Notes under the pieces: model-generated
Seen by the model: the letters and a program-made list of their open reading frames with translations, nothing else
The model's database searches: none
What the model was told of the DNA's origin: nothing
Source of the DNA: Caenorhabditis elegans
Lineage: Eukaryota; Nematoda; Chromadorea; Rhabditida; Rhabditidae
Direction of reading: 5' to 3'
DNA length: 64,000 nucleotides
Assembly (NCBI RefSeq): GCF_000002985.6
Contig: NC_003279.8
Coordinates: 11,036,001-11,100,000 of the forward strand
Shown: positions 1-12,000 of the stretch, one piece after another
How positions within the stretch are numbered: position 1 is the stretch's first letter
Layout of the letters: each line of letters starts with the position of its first letter
Position numbers and translations under genes: made by a program

Positions 1-40
1 TGGGACAAGCTTCACGGTGCTGCTAGGGCGAGGTGCAATT
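1..40. mobile_element. Fragment of the GCCCTAGCAG fold-back MITE
   Basis: Right end of the same element seen complete at 1281-1418: ACAAGCTTCACGGTGCTGC followed by TAGGGCGAGGTGCAATTT, matching the sequence that ends the complete copy. The rest is left of the window. Confidence 0.6.
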
Positions 41-237
41 TTATGAGGAATGTTTTGAAAACTTTATAGTGTTTAGGCGTAAACTATGCAAATTGTCGTA
101 CAAAACTACTTTTTCTCATATTTTGGAACTTTTCTAGCAATCTAGGATATATTTTGAACAAGAAAGATCGTCTTCAAAAGTTAATTTTCACTAAAAATTC
201 GATTGTTTCGTTTTTTCATTCTATTTAGGGTACAAAA

Positions 238-580
238 GGTGGGCGGCAAAATATTTTTTCCGCCAAACCGGCAAATTGCCGGAATTGAAAATTTCCGACA
301 AGATGTGGTTTTGCCCTTTTTTTTTTTTGGAAATGTCAGAATTTCAATTTCAAATGGCCAAATGAAACACATCCTATGAATACAATTCCTACATTTATTT
401 CGATAAGTAAGCGAATTCTGTGAAAATAACTAGAAAAAACGGGAAAAACTTTAAAATGACACAATTTTAAGTGTTTCCGTCTTGTCAAAAATCCCTCAAG
501 GCATTTCCGGCAAACCTGATAACCGGCAAATCGGCAATTTGTCGACAAATCAATTTGCCGAACGGCAATTGCCGCCCACC
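238..580. mobile_element. Fold-back hAT-like MITE, GGTGGGCGGCAA termini
   Basis: Perfect 12-bp terminal inverted repeats, GGTGGGCGGCAA at 238-249 and TTGCCGCCCACC at 569-580. The right end continues to CCCTG as in the intact relatives at 33.2, 36.2 and 43.6 kb. The inner sequence is rich in mutually complementary CGGCAAATTGCCG blocks. The left outer bases are degraded and no clear target duplication remains. It lies downstream of the visible KIN17 exons, probably in an intron. Confidence 0.6.
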
Positions 581-644
581 CCTGCTTTAAATTCAATTTT
601 TTTGGGGTTTTCATTCTAATTTAATTAATTTCTGTGCTAATCAC

Positions 645-2819
645 CTTAACAACAATCCCCTCTCTCATCCAATAATCCTTCCGATTCTTCCGCTCCTTTT
701 TCCTCTCCTCCATCTCCTTAATCTCATCTAGCGCTGACTTTTTCGAGAATTTTTTGGCGGCCGGGCTCCGGCTCCGGGATCTCTTTTTACCACTTTTGCG
801 TGATGGTTGTGATGGTCCCGGCTCATCCGGATCCTCTTTTTTGACTTTTGGCATATCGAAAATCGAGATTTTCGCCGACGCCACACCACTTTTAACGTCC
901 AATTTCCGATCTAGAATCCCCAAATTTAAATCCAGCTGAATTTTCTGATCCGGAGTATCCCTGATGAGCTCTGTGGCTTCATATTCGTGCTCATCATCCC
1001 CGGCGAGCTCTTTTCCTCGTTGGACCATCCCGTCCATAATCTGCATATGACGCTCTTCGTCATCCTTCTCCTGTTGCTGTTTTCGTTGATCTTCTTCTTT
1101 TCGGATTAAGGCTTCTTGATCGATATATGCAATATACCATCCTTTATCACCTTCGTCGATTTTACATTTTCCAGATGATCCGAGATACTGGACGAAGCCT
1201 GTCAACGAGTGCCATACTGTAGAGTTCATGTGCACGTGACCCTGAAATTTGGTGATTGGTGGCTCCGAACGTAAGTCAGCGCCCTAGCAGAACCGATCAG
1301 CAGTCCTATAAGCTCAAAAATGCGGGTTCAGCTTGATTTTAAAGGTTTAAAACCTTGAAAATCAAGTTGAACTCGGGATTTTGAACTTATGGAACAAGCT
1401 TCATGGTGCTGCTAGGGCGAGGTGCAATTTTGAGGGAAAATTTAGAGAATTTGGAGCTTTTCGGCTCAAATTATTGGAATATGTTGTTGTAGTCCTTAGA
1501 AGGCTATAAACTGCAGATTGGGTTGAATTTTTCCGTTTTTCAGACAAAAATTTAACAAATTTCAAAATTTTAGGCTAATTTCAATTTTCAAAAACTACGA
1601 AATTGACCGCAAATTATTTAAAAATAAAAATTTCATGGATTTATGAAAATTTTAACAAAAATTAAATTTTTTAAAGGTTTTTTTTCGGAAAAACCTTTCC
1701 AAATGTTCCCAATTTGGTTGAGGCTCACAGACTACAAACTACAAAATTTTGCGGGAAACTGAATTTTTTCAAATATTTTACGTTAAAAATTCAATTCTGA
1801 ACCTTAAAATCAAAATTGTTCCAATTTTTAGCGAAAAAAATAAATTTTCATTTTGGGTGAGGGTCAGAGACCCCTATGAGCTCCATTACAAACTACAAAA
1901 TTTCTAGCCTCTACCAAAGTTTTTTGAGATAAATTTTACATTTTTCAGTTTAAAACTGGATTTTTTTGTTCAATTGTTCTGAATTTTGAATTCAAAAATG
2001 CAGTTTTACACTGAAAGTTTCGAAAAAATGGCAAAAATCCTTTTTAAATCTTGATTGAGGCTCACAGACTACAAACTACAACATTTTCAGCCTCACCAAA
2101 CATTTCTCACTTGAAAACTGGATTTTTTTGTCCAATTTAACTGAATTTTCAATTCGAAAATGCAGTTTTACACTAAAAGTTGAGCAAAAAATACGAAATT
2201 TGGCCAAAAATCGTGAAAATCCTTTTAAAAATGGGCAAACTACAAACTACAACATTTTTCAGCCTCAACCAAATTCAAAAACTTGTTTTTAATGGTTTTT
2301 TGCCGATTTTAATGCATTTTTCGGCGTTTTTCCGGCAATTTCTTCAAGTTTTCTTGAAATTTCTCTTACCTTATCTTTAATAAACGCATTATACACCTCA
2401 TTGGCACGAACTCGCTTCGTTCCGTACGAAGTTCGCAGCAACTGCATGAAATTCTTCTCAAAATCATTGGAAAACTGTCGGAGATAGGAATTCGAGTTCT
2501 CGGCAAAGAGCAAAAGTTGCCGTTGATGTGCTTCGGAAGTTAAGTGGCATTTGAAGCCGTTCGCGTCTCGACACTGCTTTTGGCACATTTGGCAGAAGCT
2601 GGAAATAATAATAATCATTTTTATTAATTTTTAACTGTTTAATTGAATATTTCGTTAATTTTAACTCAATTTAACCAGCAAAAACCGACAAAAATCGCTT
2701 AAAATTAATTATTTTTAAATTTTTACTTAAAAAGTGCCATACAATTTCAATTTTTGTAATCCTTTCGATTTTGTTCGATTTGCCAAGTCTTTTGAACTTC
2801 CTTTTTCGTGTTTTCCCAT
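645..2819 (-). CDS. dxbp-1: KIN17-family DNA/RNA-binding protein (5' three exons, partial)
   Basis: Three exons read on the minus strand: 2743-2819, 2370-2598 and 645-1241, joined in phase 2 and phase 0 to give 301 codons. All introns have GT-AG ends. The start ATG (2819-2817) begins MGKHEKGS and lies 8 nt after a TTTTTTCAG acceptor. Exon 2 encodes the C2H2-type finger CQMCQKQCRDANGFKCH with the downstream AHQRQLLL, the KIN17 hallmark. Next comes the winged-helix-like KIN17 core (KRVRANEVYNAF, HMNSTVWHSLTGF, KGWYIAYID), then a charged region (PRKSGKKRSRSRSP) and SALDEIKEMEE before YWMREGIVVK. The family's C-terminal KOW/SH3-like domain is absent because the last donor (AAG|GTGATT at 645/644) points to exons left of the window. 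KIN17 proteins act in the nucleus in DNA replication, repair and RNA processing. The symbol is the C. elegans name as I remember it; the family call is much firmer. Confidence 0.9.
1281..1418. mobile_element. Fold-back MITE, GCCCTAGCAGAACC family, in KIN17 intron 2
   Basis: A 138-bp near-palindrome. It starts GCCCTAGCAGAACCG and ends GTGCTGCTAGGGC. The inner arms TTCAGCTTGATTTTAA and the complementary TTGAAAATCAAGTTGAA face each other around AAGGTTTAAAACCTT. A second copy lies at 9904-10042 and a fragment at the window start. There is no coding capacity; it was probably mobilised by a transposase encoded elsewhere. Confidence 0.75.
1720..2275. repeat. GACTACAAACTACAA repeat copies in KIN17 intron 2
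   Basis: At least four copies of the GAGGCTCACAGACTACAAAC-type motif at about 1730, 1886, 2067 and 2235, spaced 155-180 bp apart in AT-rich sequence. They belong to the family that fills the introns of the neighbouring NOM1 gene, so the repeat spread on both sides of the shared promoter. The rest of the intron (1242-2369) holds only the MITE at 1281. Confidence 0.75.
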
Positions 2820-2826
2820 TTTTAAA

Positions 2827-2837
2827 TCTGAAAAAAT
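2827..2837 (-). promoter_or_regulatory. Probable trans-splice acceptor for the KIN17 gene
   Basis: On the minus strand TTTTTTCAG ends at 2828, only 8 nt before the ATG, with no upstream exon or donor visible. In Caenorhabditis this arrangement usually marks SL1 addition. It also fixes the start codon choice. Confidence 0.6.
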
Positions 2838-3045
2838 TAGGAATTTTAGGTGAAAAAGCTTGAAAAAGCTTGCAAACCAAAAAACTAAAGAAATAAATTC
2901 GAAAAACACGCGCTGTGGATTTACGGTAAACAACGCGCACTAGCGGGATTTCGGAGTGTCGTTGCAAATATTTATTTTTTTTTTTTTTCGATTAATCTTT
3001 TTCAGCGAATTTCGATGAATTTTTAACGAAAAACTTTAATTTTTT

Positions 3046-3055
3046 ACTATTTCAG
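3046..3055 (+). promoter_or_regulatory. Probable trans-splice acceptor for the NOM1 gene
   Basis: TTTTTTACTATTTCAG ends at 3055 and the ATG follows 6 nt later (GGTAAAATG). No upstream coding exon is visible. This is the typical SL1 acceptor layout. Confidence 0.6.
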
Positions 3056-3061
3056 GGTAAA

Positions 3062-6000
3062 ATGAAGCTTCCACTATTCAAAAAAGATGGAATGTCGCGG
3101 AAGGAACAACGAAAATCCGCGAAACAGCTCAAGAAAATGCAGGCAAAGGCATTTTCCCAGAGAACTCCGGTATATTTTGCGATTTTTTGCTTCAAAAATT
3201 CAATTTTCAGATAGAACAAGTGATGAGAGAGACGATGGGAATGACGAAAGAGGATAAAAAGAAGAGAAAACGGAAAAGACAGCTGGAAGCGAAGAAAGAG
3301 CAGAGAAAATTGGAATATCTGCAGAATAAAAATCGAAATGACGGGGATTCCGATGACGAGGAGGATATGGAAGATTCTGAAGACGAAGAAGAGGTTTTAG
3401 CATGATTTTTGTATAGAAATAACTCGAAAATTCCAGAAAAAGCCCACAAATCGCAAGGGAATCGTCGAAGTGAGCGTGAATAAGGGAAAACGGAAGTATG
3501 GTGATGATTCTGAGGATAGTGATGAGGATTTGACCTATGAACAGTATATGGAAGAGGTTCAGGTAGGAGAAAATGCGAAAAAAACGGAGAAAAACTGAAA
3601 AAACGGCTATTTTTGGCAGATTTTATCGATTTTTCGTCTGAAAATCGTGGAAAATGTAGCTTAAAACATTTAAAATTGCCAAAAAATACGAAAAAATGAC
3701 GAGAAATCAAAGAAATCCTATAAAAATCGACTAAATATTGGTTGAGGCTCAGACTACAAACTACAACAATTCCTGAGCCTCAACCAACGAGAAAATTTAA
3801 TTTTTAATATTTTTTACCCGAATTTTCTCTAATTTTTTAAGGTTTTTAGACTTAAAATCAAAGTAAATGTCGTTTAGGAATGTTGAAATGACAAAAAAAA
3901 TGCGAAAAATTGCAAAAATTCAAGAAAAAACACAAAAAAGCTGATGAAATTCTAGTTGAGGCGCAGAGACTACAAACTACAATATCGTCTGAGCCTCAAC
4001 CAACGGGAAAAGTTAATTTTTAATAGTTTTTTCTCGAATTTACTCGAATTTTGAAAGTTTTTTTTTTAACTCAAAAGCAAAGTAAATGCCGTTTAGGCTT
4101 GTTAAAATGATAAAAGTTGCGAAAAAATAGCAAAAATTCCTGAAAAACACTAAAAACAGATGAAATTCTGGTTGAGGCTCAGACTACAAACTACAATAAC
4201 TCCTGAGCCTCAACCAACGAGAAAATTTATTTTTTAACAGTTTTTTTTTTCTGAATTGTCTCTAATTTTTAAAGTTTTTTGGGTTAAAATCGGTGGAGAA
4301 GTAGTTTATGCACGTTAAAATGACAGAAATTTCGAATAAAATTGCAAAAAATCGAGAAATAACACTAAAAACCGACGAAATTCAGATTTAAGGCTCAGAC
4401 TACAAACTACAATATCGTTTGGGCCTCAACCAACCGAAAAAAAACTGATTTTTTGGTTTTTTCCTCCAATTTTTTAGACTTTTTTTGCTAAAATATAAAC
4501 ATTTAAAATGTGAAAAATTCAATTTTTCCACAGATTTTTTACAAATTCCCACTAAAAATCCAATTTTTAATGCAAAAATTGTCGATTTTCATCTATTTTC
4601 ACTTCCAGACAGCGACAAAAAAGCGGCGACAAGAAGCCGACGGAACTGAGGAAGATGACGCCGCAATTCGTAAATATGGAGTACTTTTAGGTGTAAATGA
4701 GCAGAAAAAGGAGCGAGATGGCAAGCTAAAAGTACCGAAATCCATGAAAAGTGATGGATTGGATTGTGAGTTTGTAGTTTGTAGTCTTTAAAAGCTAGGA
4801 ATTTACCTGAAAACCTGGAATTTACATAAAAATTTCGAATTTTCACTCAGAAATTTGAATTTTTACTGAAAAATTCCAACAAAAAAAATGGTTGATGCTA
4901 AACAGTTTGTAGTTTGTAGTCTGTGAGCCTCAATCAAGATTTAAAAAGGATTTTGAAGGCTGAAGTCTGCTTTTTTTTGCAATTTTTAAACAAGTTTCGT
5001 ATTTTAATGAAATTTTCAGCGAAAAACTGCAGTTTCGACTTCAAAAGTTTGGAAAAATGGTTAAAAACCTAATTTTTAACTGAGAAAATGTGGTTGAGGC
5101 TGAAAAATGTGTAGTTTGTAGTCTGTGAGCCTCAACCAGTTTTTGAAATTATTTTTTGATGTTTTTTCGCCGTTTTTGGGTCATTTTCGATAATTTTTCA
5201 ATTAAAAATACAAGAAAGTTGGCCAAAATCTTCATTTTTATCTAAAATTAACAAAAAAAAACCTCAATTTTCATTCAAAAATTAGACAGAAAAATGTCAA
5301 AAAAAATTTAAGTGAGGCTAAATATTTATTATTTTTATTTTTAATTTTAATTTTTTTTTTTTTTTATAAAAAAAAAATACAAGAAAGTTGGCCAAAATCT
5401 TCATTTTTATATAAAATTTTAATAAAAACTTGAATTTTCACTCTAAAATTCAAAATTTTCAGTACTTCTCGACTTTTGCGATTCGGAACGGCGTAAGGAG
5501 CTAATGGAAGATGAACTTGACGATGATAATATGGAAGATGAAGAAGAATTTGAAGATGAAGAGGATGAAGCTGATGAATCTGGAAATGAGCTAGATCTTT
5601 CTGAAGGAGAAGAGCCTGTGGAATCGGAGGATGATGAGGATATGGTAAATATTACTGGAAATATCTTGAAATACTGAAAAAACTGAAAAAAAAATGATTA
5701 AAATACACGATTCTAGGCTGAAATTCGACATTTTTAACGTAAAAAATCGGAACTTTGTTTTGAAAAAAAACATTTTCGAAAATTTTGACCAATTTTCCAG
5801 TTTTTACTCAAAAAATACTCCAAAATTGCACAAAAACCGCGAAAAACCATTAAAAAATCATTTCAAAATTTGGTTGAGGCTCACAGACTACAAACTACAA
5901 AATTCCTAGCCTCAACCATATTTTTTGTGATAAAAAATGACTTTTTTCAGTGAAAAATTGGGTTTTATGTTCGATTTTTTATTGAATTTTCAAATCGAAA

Positions 6001-9000
6001 TTGCAGTTTTTCGCTGAAAAATCCATTAAAAATACAAAATTTATTCAAAAATTGCAAAAAAAAAGCTGAAATCTGCCGCAAAAATTCTTTGAAAATTGGT
6101 TGAGGCTAACAGACTACAAACTACAAAAAGTTTAGCCTCAACCAAATGAAAAAAGATATTTTTCAGTTAAAAAATGCGGTTTTTGTTCAATTTTTCTGAA
6201 TTTTCAAAGAAAAAATGCATTTTTGCCCGTTTTTCCAAAATTTTAATTAAAAACTCAAACGTTCTGCCTTTTTTTTCGCAAAAAAATGCTCGAAATTGGC
6301 TCAAAAGTCCTCCAAAAAATGATAGAGGCTCACAGACTACAAACTACAAAATGTTTAGTCTCAACCATATTTTTTGTGATAAAAAAAACTTTTTTCACTT
6401 AAAAATTGAGTTTTATGTTCGATTTTTTTGAATTTTCAACTCGAAAATGCAGTTTTTCGCTGAAAATTTCATTACAAACAGAAAATTTGGTCAAGAACTG
6501 CAAAAAAAGCTGACTTCTGCCTCAAAAATTCTTTAAAAATTGGTTGAGGCTCACAGACTGCAAACTACAAAATTTCTAGCCTCAACCAAATGAAAAAAGG
6601 TATTTTTCAGTTAAAAAATCGTATTTTTCTTCAATTTTCAAAATTTTTAAGTATAAAAATTCAGTTTTTCCCAAAAAGTTTAAAAATTTTAATTAAAAAC
6701 TCAAACGTTCTGCCTTTTTTTTCGCAAAAAAATGCTCGAAATTGGCTCAAAAGTCCTCCAAAAAATGATAGAGGCTCACAGACTACAAACTACAAAATGT
6801 TTAGTCTCAACCATATTTTTTGTGATAAAAAAAACTTTTTTCACTTAAAAATTGAGTTTTATGTTCGATTTTTTTGAATTTTCAACTCGAAAATGCAGTT
6901 TTTCGCTGAAAATTTCATTACAAACAGAAAATTTGGTCAAGAACTGCAAAAAAAGCTGACTTCTGCCTCAAAAATTCTTTAAAAATTGGTTGAGGCTCAC
7001 AGACTGCAAACTACAAAATTTCTAGCCTCAACCAATGGAAAATAAAAATATTTTCTGTTAATTTTTTTTTCAGAAATGCTCAAAATTGGCAAACAAAAAG
7101 TTGTTATTCTTTGATTTTTCCATTGAAAATTGCAGTTTTTCGCTTAAAATTTCATTAAAAAACGATAAAAATTTGTCAAAAATTTCAATTTTTCAGGTGG
7201 ACGAAATGATGTCAGACGAGGAAGATAACGTGGATGATGAGAAAATCGTGGAAATTTCGGATTCGGAAATTGAAACCTCCGCACCTAAAAAATCCGAAGA
7301 AACTGAAGATATTTATGGTCGAAAAATCAATAAGTCCACCGGAGAACTCATCAAATTCGATCCGGCGGCGGCGCGGAAAAAGCTCGAGGAGCTCGATGCC
7401 ACGTCATCAACCGGAGAGCAGAAGCAACGAGTTGAACGGGCGGTTAATAGTATTATTAATAAGCTTTCCGACGCAATGCTCATCAAATCTCAGCAGGGAA
7501 TCGCTGAATTATGGGCGAATAGCTCGAAAAATGGTAATTTTTAGGCTGAAAATGTTGAAAAATTGCAGAAAAAGTAGGGAAAATCAATAAAATTTCCTGA
7601 AAAATGCCGCAAAAATTGAAGAAAAACCGTATTTTCTGGCTAATTTTCCTTAAAAAAAAATGCGAGAAAAACCACAAGAAATTGGTTGAGGCCCACGACT
7701 ACAAACTACAAAATTTCTAGCCTTAACCATATTTTTTGGTGATAAAAATGTAATTTTTTTCATTGAAAATTTGTTTTTTAATCCATTTTTCCCAAATTTT
7801 CATGTCTAAAATATAGTTTTAGAAAATTCAAAAAAAAAACATTTTTTTTAACGTTAAAAACAACCAAATAATCGATTTTTTGTAGGTTAAGGGTCAGAAA
7901 AACATGTAGTTTGTAGTCTAAAATGATATTTTCAGCTAAAAATATGATTTTTTTTTTTGTTGCAATTTTTCGATTTTTCTATTCGAAAATTCAATTTTTC
8001 AATAAAAAAATTGAAAAAAAACACGAAAAATATCTTCAGCCTCAAAAATCATGTCAAAAAATGGTTGAAGCTCACAGACTACAAACTACAAATTGTCTAG
8101 CCTCAACCAAGGTTTTTAGTGATAGAAATAATTTTTTTCCATTAAAACTTGGTTTTTTCTCATTTTTGCCAAATTTGCATATTCGAAAGTACAGTTTTTC
8201 GCTAAAAATTTTAGTAAAAATGCAAAATTTGGTAAAAATTGCACAAAAATGTTGACATTAACCTCAAAAACTTCCATCAAAAATTGGTTGAGGCTCAACG
8301 ACTACAAACTACAAAATTTCTAGCCTCAACCAAGGGTTTTAGTGATAAAAATTCTATTTTTCCATTAAAAATTTGTTTTTTGTCTTTTTTCTTACCAAAA
8401 TTTCATGTCTAAAATATAGTTTTAGAAAATTTTAAAAAAATTTGAAAAAAACACGTTAAAAACAACAAAAAAAAAAATCGATTTTTTGTAGGTTAAGGGT
8501 CAGAAAAACATGTAGTTTGTAGTCTAAAATGATATTTTCAGCTAAAAATATGATTTTTTTTGTTGCAATTTTTCGATTTTTCTATTCGAAAATTCAATTT
8601 TTGAATTAAAAAAAGTTGAAAAAACTACGAAAAATATATATATCGTCAGCCTCAAAAATCATGTAAAATTGGTTGAGGCTCAAAGACTACAAACTACAAA
8701 ATTTCTAGCCTCAACCATTTTTTTTGTGATGAAAAATTATATGTTTCCATTGAAAATAGATTTTTTGTCCGTTTCACCAAATTTTTCATGTCGAAAATAC
8801 AGTTTTTCACTAAAATGTTTAGTAAAAATTCAAAATTTGGTAAAAATTACACAAAAATGTTGACATTAACCTCAAAAACTTCCATCAAAAATTGGTTGAG
8901 GCTCAACGACTACAAACTACAAAATTTCTAGCCTCAACCATTTTTTTTTTGCGGTGAAAAATTATATTTTTCCATTGAAAATTGGTTTTTTTATTCATTT

Positions 9001-12000
9001 TTTCTGGATTTTAAGATCAAAAATGCACTTTTTCACCAGAAAATACGAAAAATTCACAAAAATTAGCTGAACAATTGGGAAAAAGTTCAATTTTTCACCA
9101 AAAACTATTAAAAATATTGTAAATTGGCGTTTAAAAACTGAAAAAGTAGGAAATTTTGCTATAAATTGCTCGAAATTGTCTGAAATTCTAGAATACCCAG
9201 AAAGAAACGATTTTTTTTTTCGTTTTTCTGTGATATTTTTGAATTTCAGACAATTTTCGACAATTTTAAGCTAAATTTCTCATGAAAAATCTGAAAATCC
9301 TCTATTAAATCCTAACTTTCAGATGTGAAAAGTGCGCTGTACAAGTTCCTGTCAAAGGCTCTCCTGGCTCCATTTAGGCTTCAAGACTCGCTTCTAACCA
9401 CATATGGAGCACTTATTGCAATGTGCCATACAATGATTAGTAATGAGATTTGTAAGTGATGGAAAAGCTGAGAATTGTGCTAAAAATGATGGAAAAATCT
9501 GAAAAAAAAATGGTATAAAAACGTTGAAAATTGACAAAAAATTGAAGTCGGAGATAATGTTTATGACATTTTCAAGAATTACAGCTGAGAAATTGGAATT
9601 CTCAAAAAATACAAAAAAAAATTAATTTTTCAGATTTTTCAAGTTGGAAATGCAGTCTTCCTTTAAAAATTCACATTTCTGGCTAATTTTCCGCGAAAAA
9701 CTGTTAAATCTGACGAAATTGAATGTGAAGCCGATATAATTTTTGAATATATAAAATTTTACTGAAAATAATTGTAAAAATCTCAAAATTCGCGAAAATT
9801 CAATTAAATTCAAAGTTCTACCGAAAAAAAAACGTGTTCTCAGTGAAAATTTTGATTAATTTGCACCTAAAAGCTCCAAATTTTTCAAAAATTTCACAAA
9901 ATCGCCCTAGCAGAACCGTAAAGCTTGTCTCATAAGCTCAAATTTCTGAGTTCAACTGGTTTTTTAAAGGTTTTAAACCCTTAAAATCAAGCTGAACTCC
10001 TGATTTTGAGCCTATAAGACTGCTGAGCGGTTTTGCTAGGGCACTGAGTTAGGTTCGGTGGCCTAACTTTCCAAATTTTTGAAATTTTTGAAATTTTTGC
10101 AGCCGCCCATTTTGTCGAATGTTTCATGTGTGATCTGGTGAAATCGATGCAGGAAGAAGAGGAAATGGATGATAAATCTATGGAAAATTGTGTAATTTTC
10201 ACAGCATTCCTGGTGGTTTTTAGGGTACTGTAGGAGTACGGTAGTTTTTTGAAAAAAATCGATTTTTTTTTCAGATTCTGCAACCATCGATTCTCATCGA
10301 AATTATCGATAAACTCGCGGAAAATTTGAATTTGACGAATCTTTTTGCGATTCGAACGCTTATTGCTTGTAGGTTTTGGAAAAAAGTTCATTTTTTTGAA
10401 AAAAAAATGTCAAAAAACCAAAAAAATCGATTTTTTGTTGGTTGAGGCTCAGAAAAACATGTAGTTTGTAGTCTATAAAATGATATTTTCAGTTAAAAAT
10501 TGGCATTTTGTTCATAAAATGCAGTTTTGAACTGAAAATTTCCAAAAAAAAATTGAATTTTTTTATCTGAAACTTGAAAAATTAAAAAAAAATAAATATT
10601 TGGGTTACTGTAGAAATGAGAACTTTCGAAAAAAATGTTTTTAAAAAATCGAGTGAAAACCGTCAAAAATGAGCAATTTTGAAGGAAAATCAGGTTGGGT
10701 GAGGCTCACAAACTACAAACTACAACTTTTCTAGCCTCAACCAAAAATTTTCGCTCAAAATTGACCGTTTTTCGACATTTTTCGAACATTTTTTTTCGGA
10801 TTTTTTTTGAAAAATCACCCTAGGTTACTGTAGGAATGCAAACTTTTGAGGAAAATGTAAAAAAAATCGAGAAAAAAACGTCAAAAATGAGAGATTTTGA
10901 AGGAAAATTGGGTATGTTGAGGTGGTTGAGGCTCCCAGACTACAAACTACAAAATTTCTAGCCTCAACCAAGGTTTTTAATAGTAAAAATTATATTTTTC
11001 CATCAAAAATTGGTTTTTTGTCCTTTTTTACTAAAATTTTCATTTCGAAAATGCAGTTTTCACCCCAAAATTTCATTTAAACAACGAAATTTGGTGAGAA
11101 AATGTTTTTAAAAACTTTCTTCAGCGTTAAAATCCTTAAAAACTTGGTTGAGGCTCACAGACTACAAACTACAAAATTTTTTGCCTCAACCAAGGTTTTT
11201 AATAATAAACATTATATTTTTCCATTAAAAATTGGTTTTTGGTCCTTTTTTCTGAATTTTTACATCGAAAATGCAGTTTTTCAATAAATTTTTTTGTAAA
11301 AATGCAAAATTAGGGCAAAAATTGCAAAAAAAAACTGGTTGAGGCTCAAAGACTACAAACTACAAAATGTTGAGCCTCACCAAAACTGAAAAATCTCATT
11401 TTTCCACTATTTTTCCACTTTCAGACGCCTACAAATCGCTGAAAAAGACGTCTTGGCCGCTTGTCACTCAGAAAATCGACGAAATTCACTCGGAATTCGA
11501 GAAAAAGCCGATTTCAGCACTGCCACGTGCCAAATTCCTACTGGAAGAAGTGATTTTACTGAAGAAGTCGCCACCAAAAGCAATCGACTATGATGTTGTG
11601 GAGAGACAAGTCAAAATTCTTCATGGAATTACGAAAAGTAGCGATTTTTGAAATTTTTTGGCTGGAAAACTATAAAAATTGTATATTTTAGCTTTTGGGT
11701 GAGGCTCAGACTACAAACTACAAAGGTTTTAGTGATAAAATGCGGTTTTTGGGTGAAAAATCGATTTTTTTTGGCTTTTTTTGAGTTTTGAAAGCAAAAA
11801 AGTGCAATTTTTAGCTAAAATTGTCAAAAATAGACTACAAACTACAATTTTAGTATACCTAGCCTCAACCAATTTATTTTGTTGAAAATGAGGTTTTTCG
11901 AGGCAAAAATTAGAGTTTTTGACATATTTTATGAATTTTTCAACCAGAAAAAAAGAAAAAATAAATAAAATTTCGCACAAAAATTGCTCGAAATTGAGTT

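Larger units (their letters stand above)
2820..3061. promoter_or_regulatory. Divergent promoter region between KIN17 and NOM1 genes
   Basis: Only 242 bp separate the two start codons, which face away from each other. Each ATG is preceded within 10 nt by a strong polypyrimidine-CAG acceptor, so both genes probably have short outrons here. The spacer has a GC-richer patch at 2905-2960 (ACGCGCTG, ACAACGCGCACTAGCGGG) followed by a T-run. That patch is the likeliest core control DNA for both genes. I see no TATA box at a convincing place. The shared-promoter function is inferred from geometry. Confidence 0.55.

Noticed and set aside
3207..3710. 167-codon minus-strand frame opposite NOM1 exons 2 and 3
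   Set aside because: Serine/phenylalanine-rich shadow of acidic/lysine-rich coding exons on the plus strand.
5872..8945. Regularly spaced palindromic repeats suggesting a CRISPR array
   Set aside because: Spacing is about 220 bp, spacers are related to each other, and the locus is a eukaryotic gene intron.
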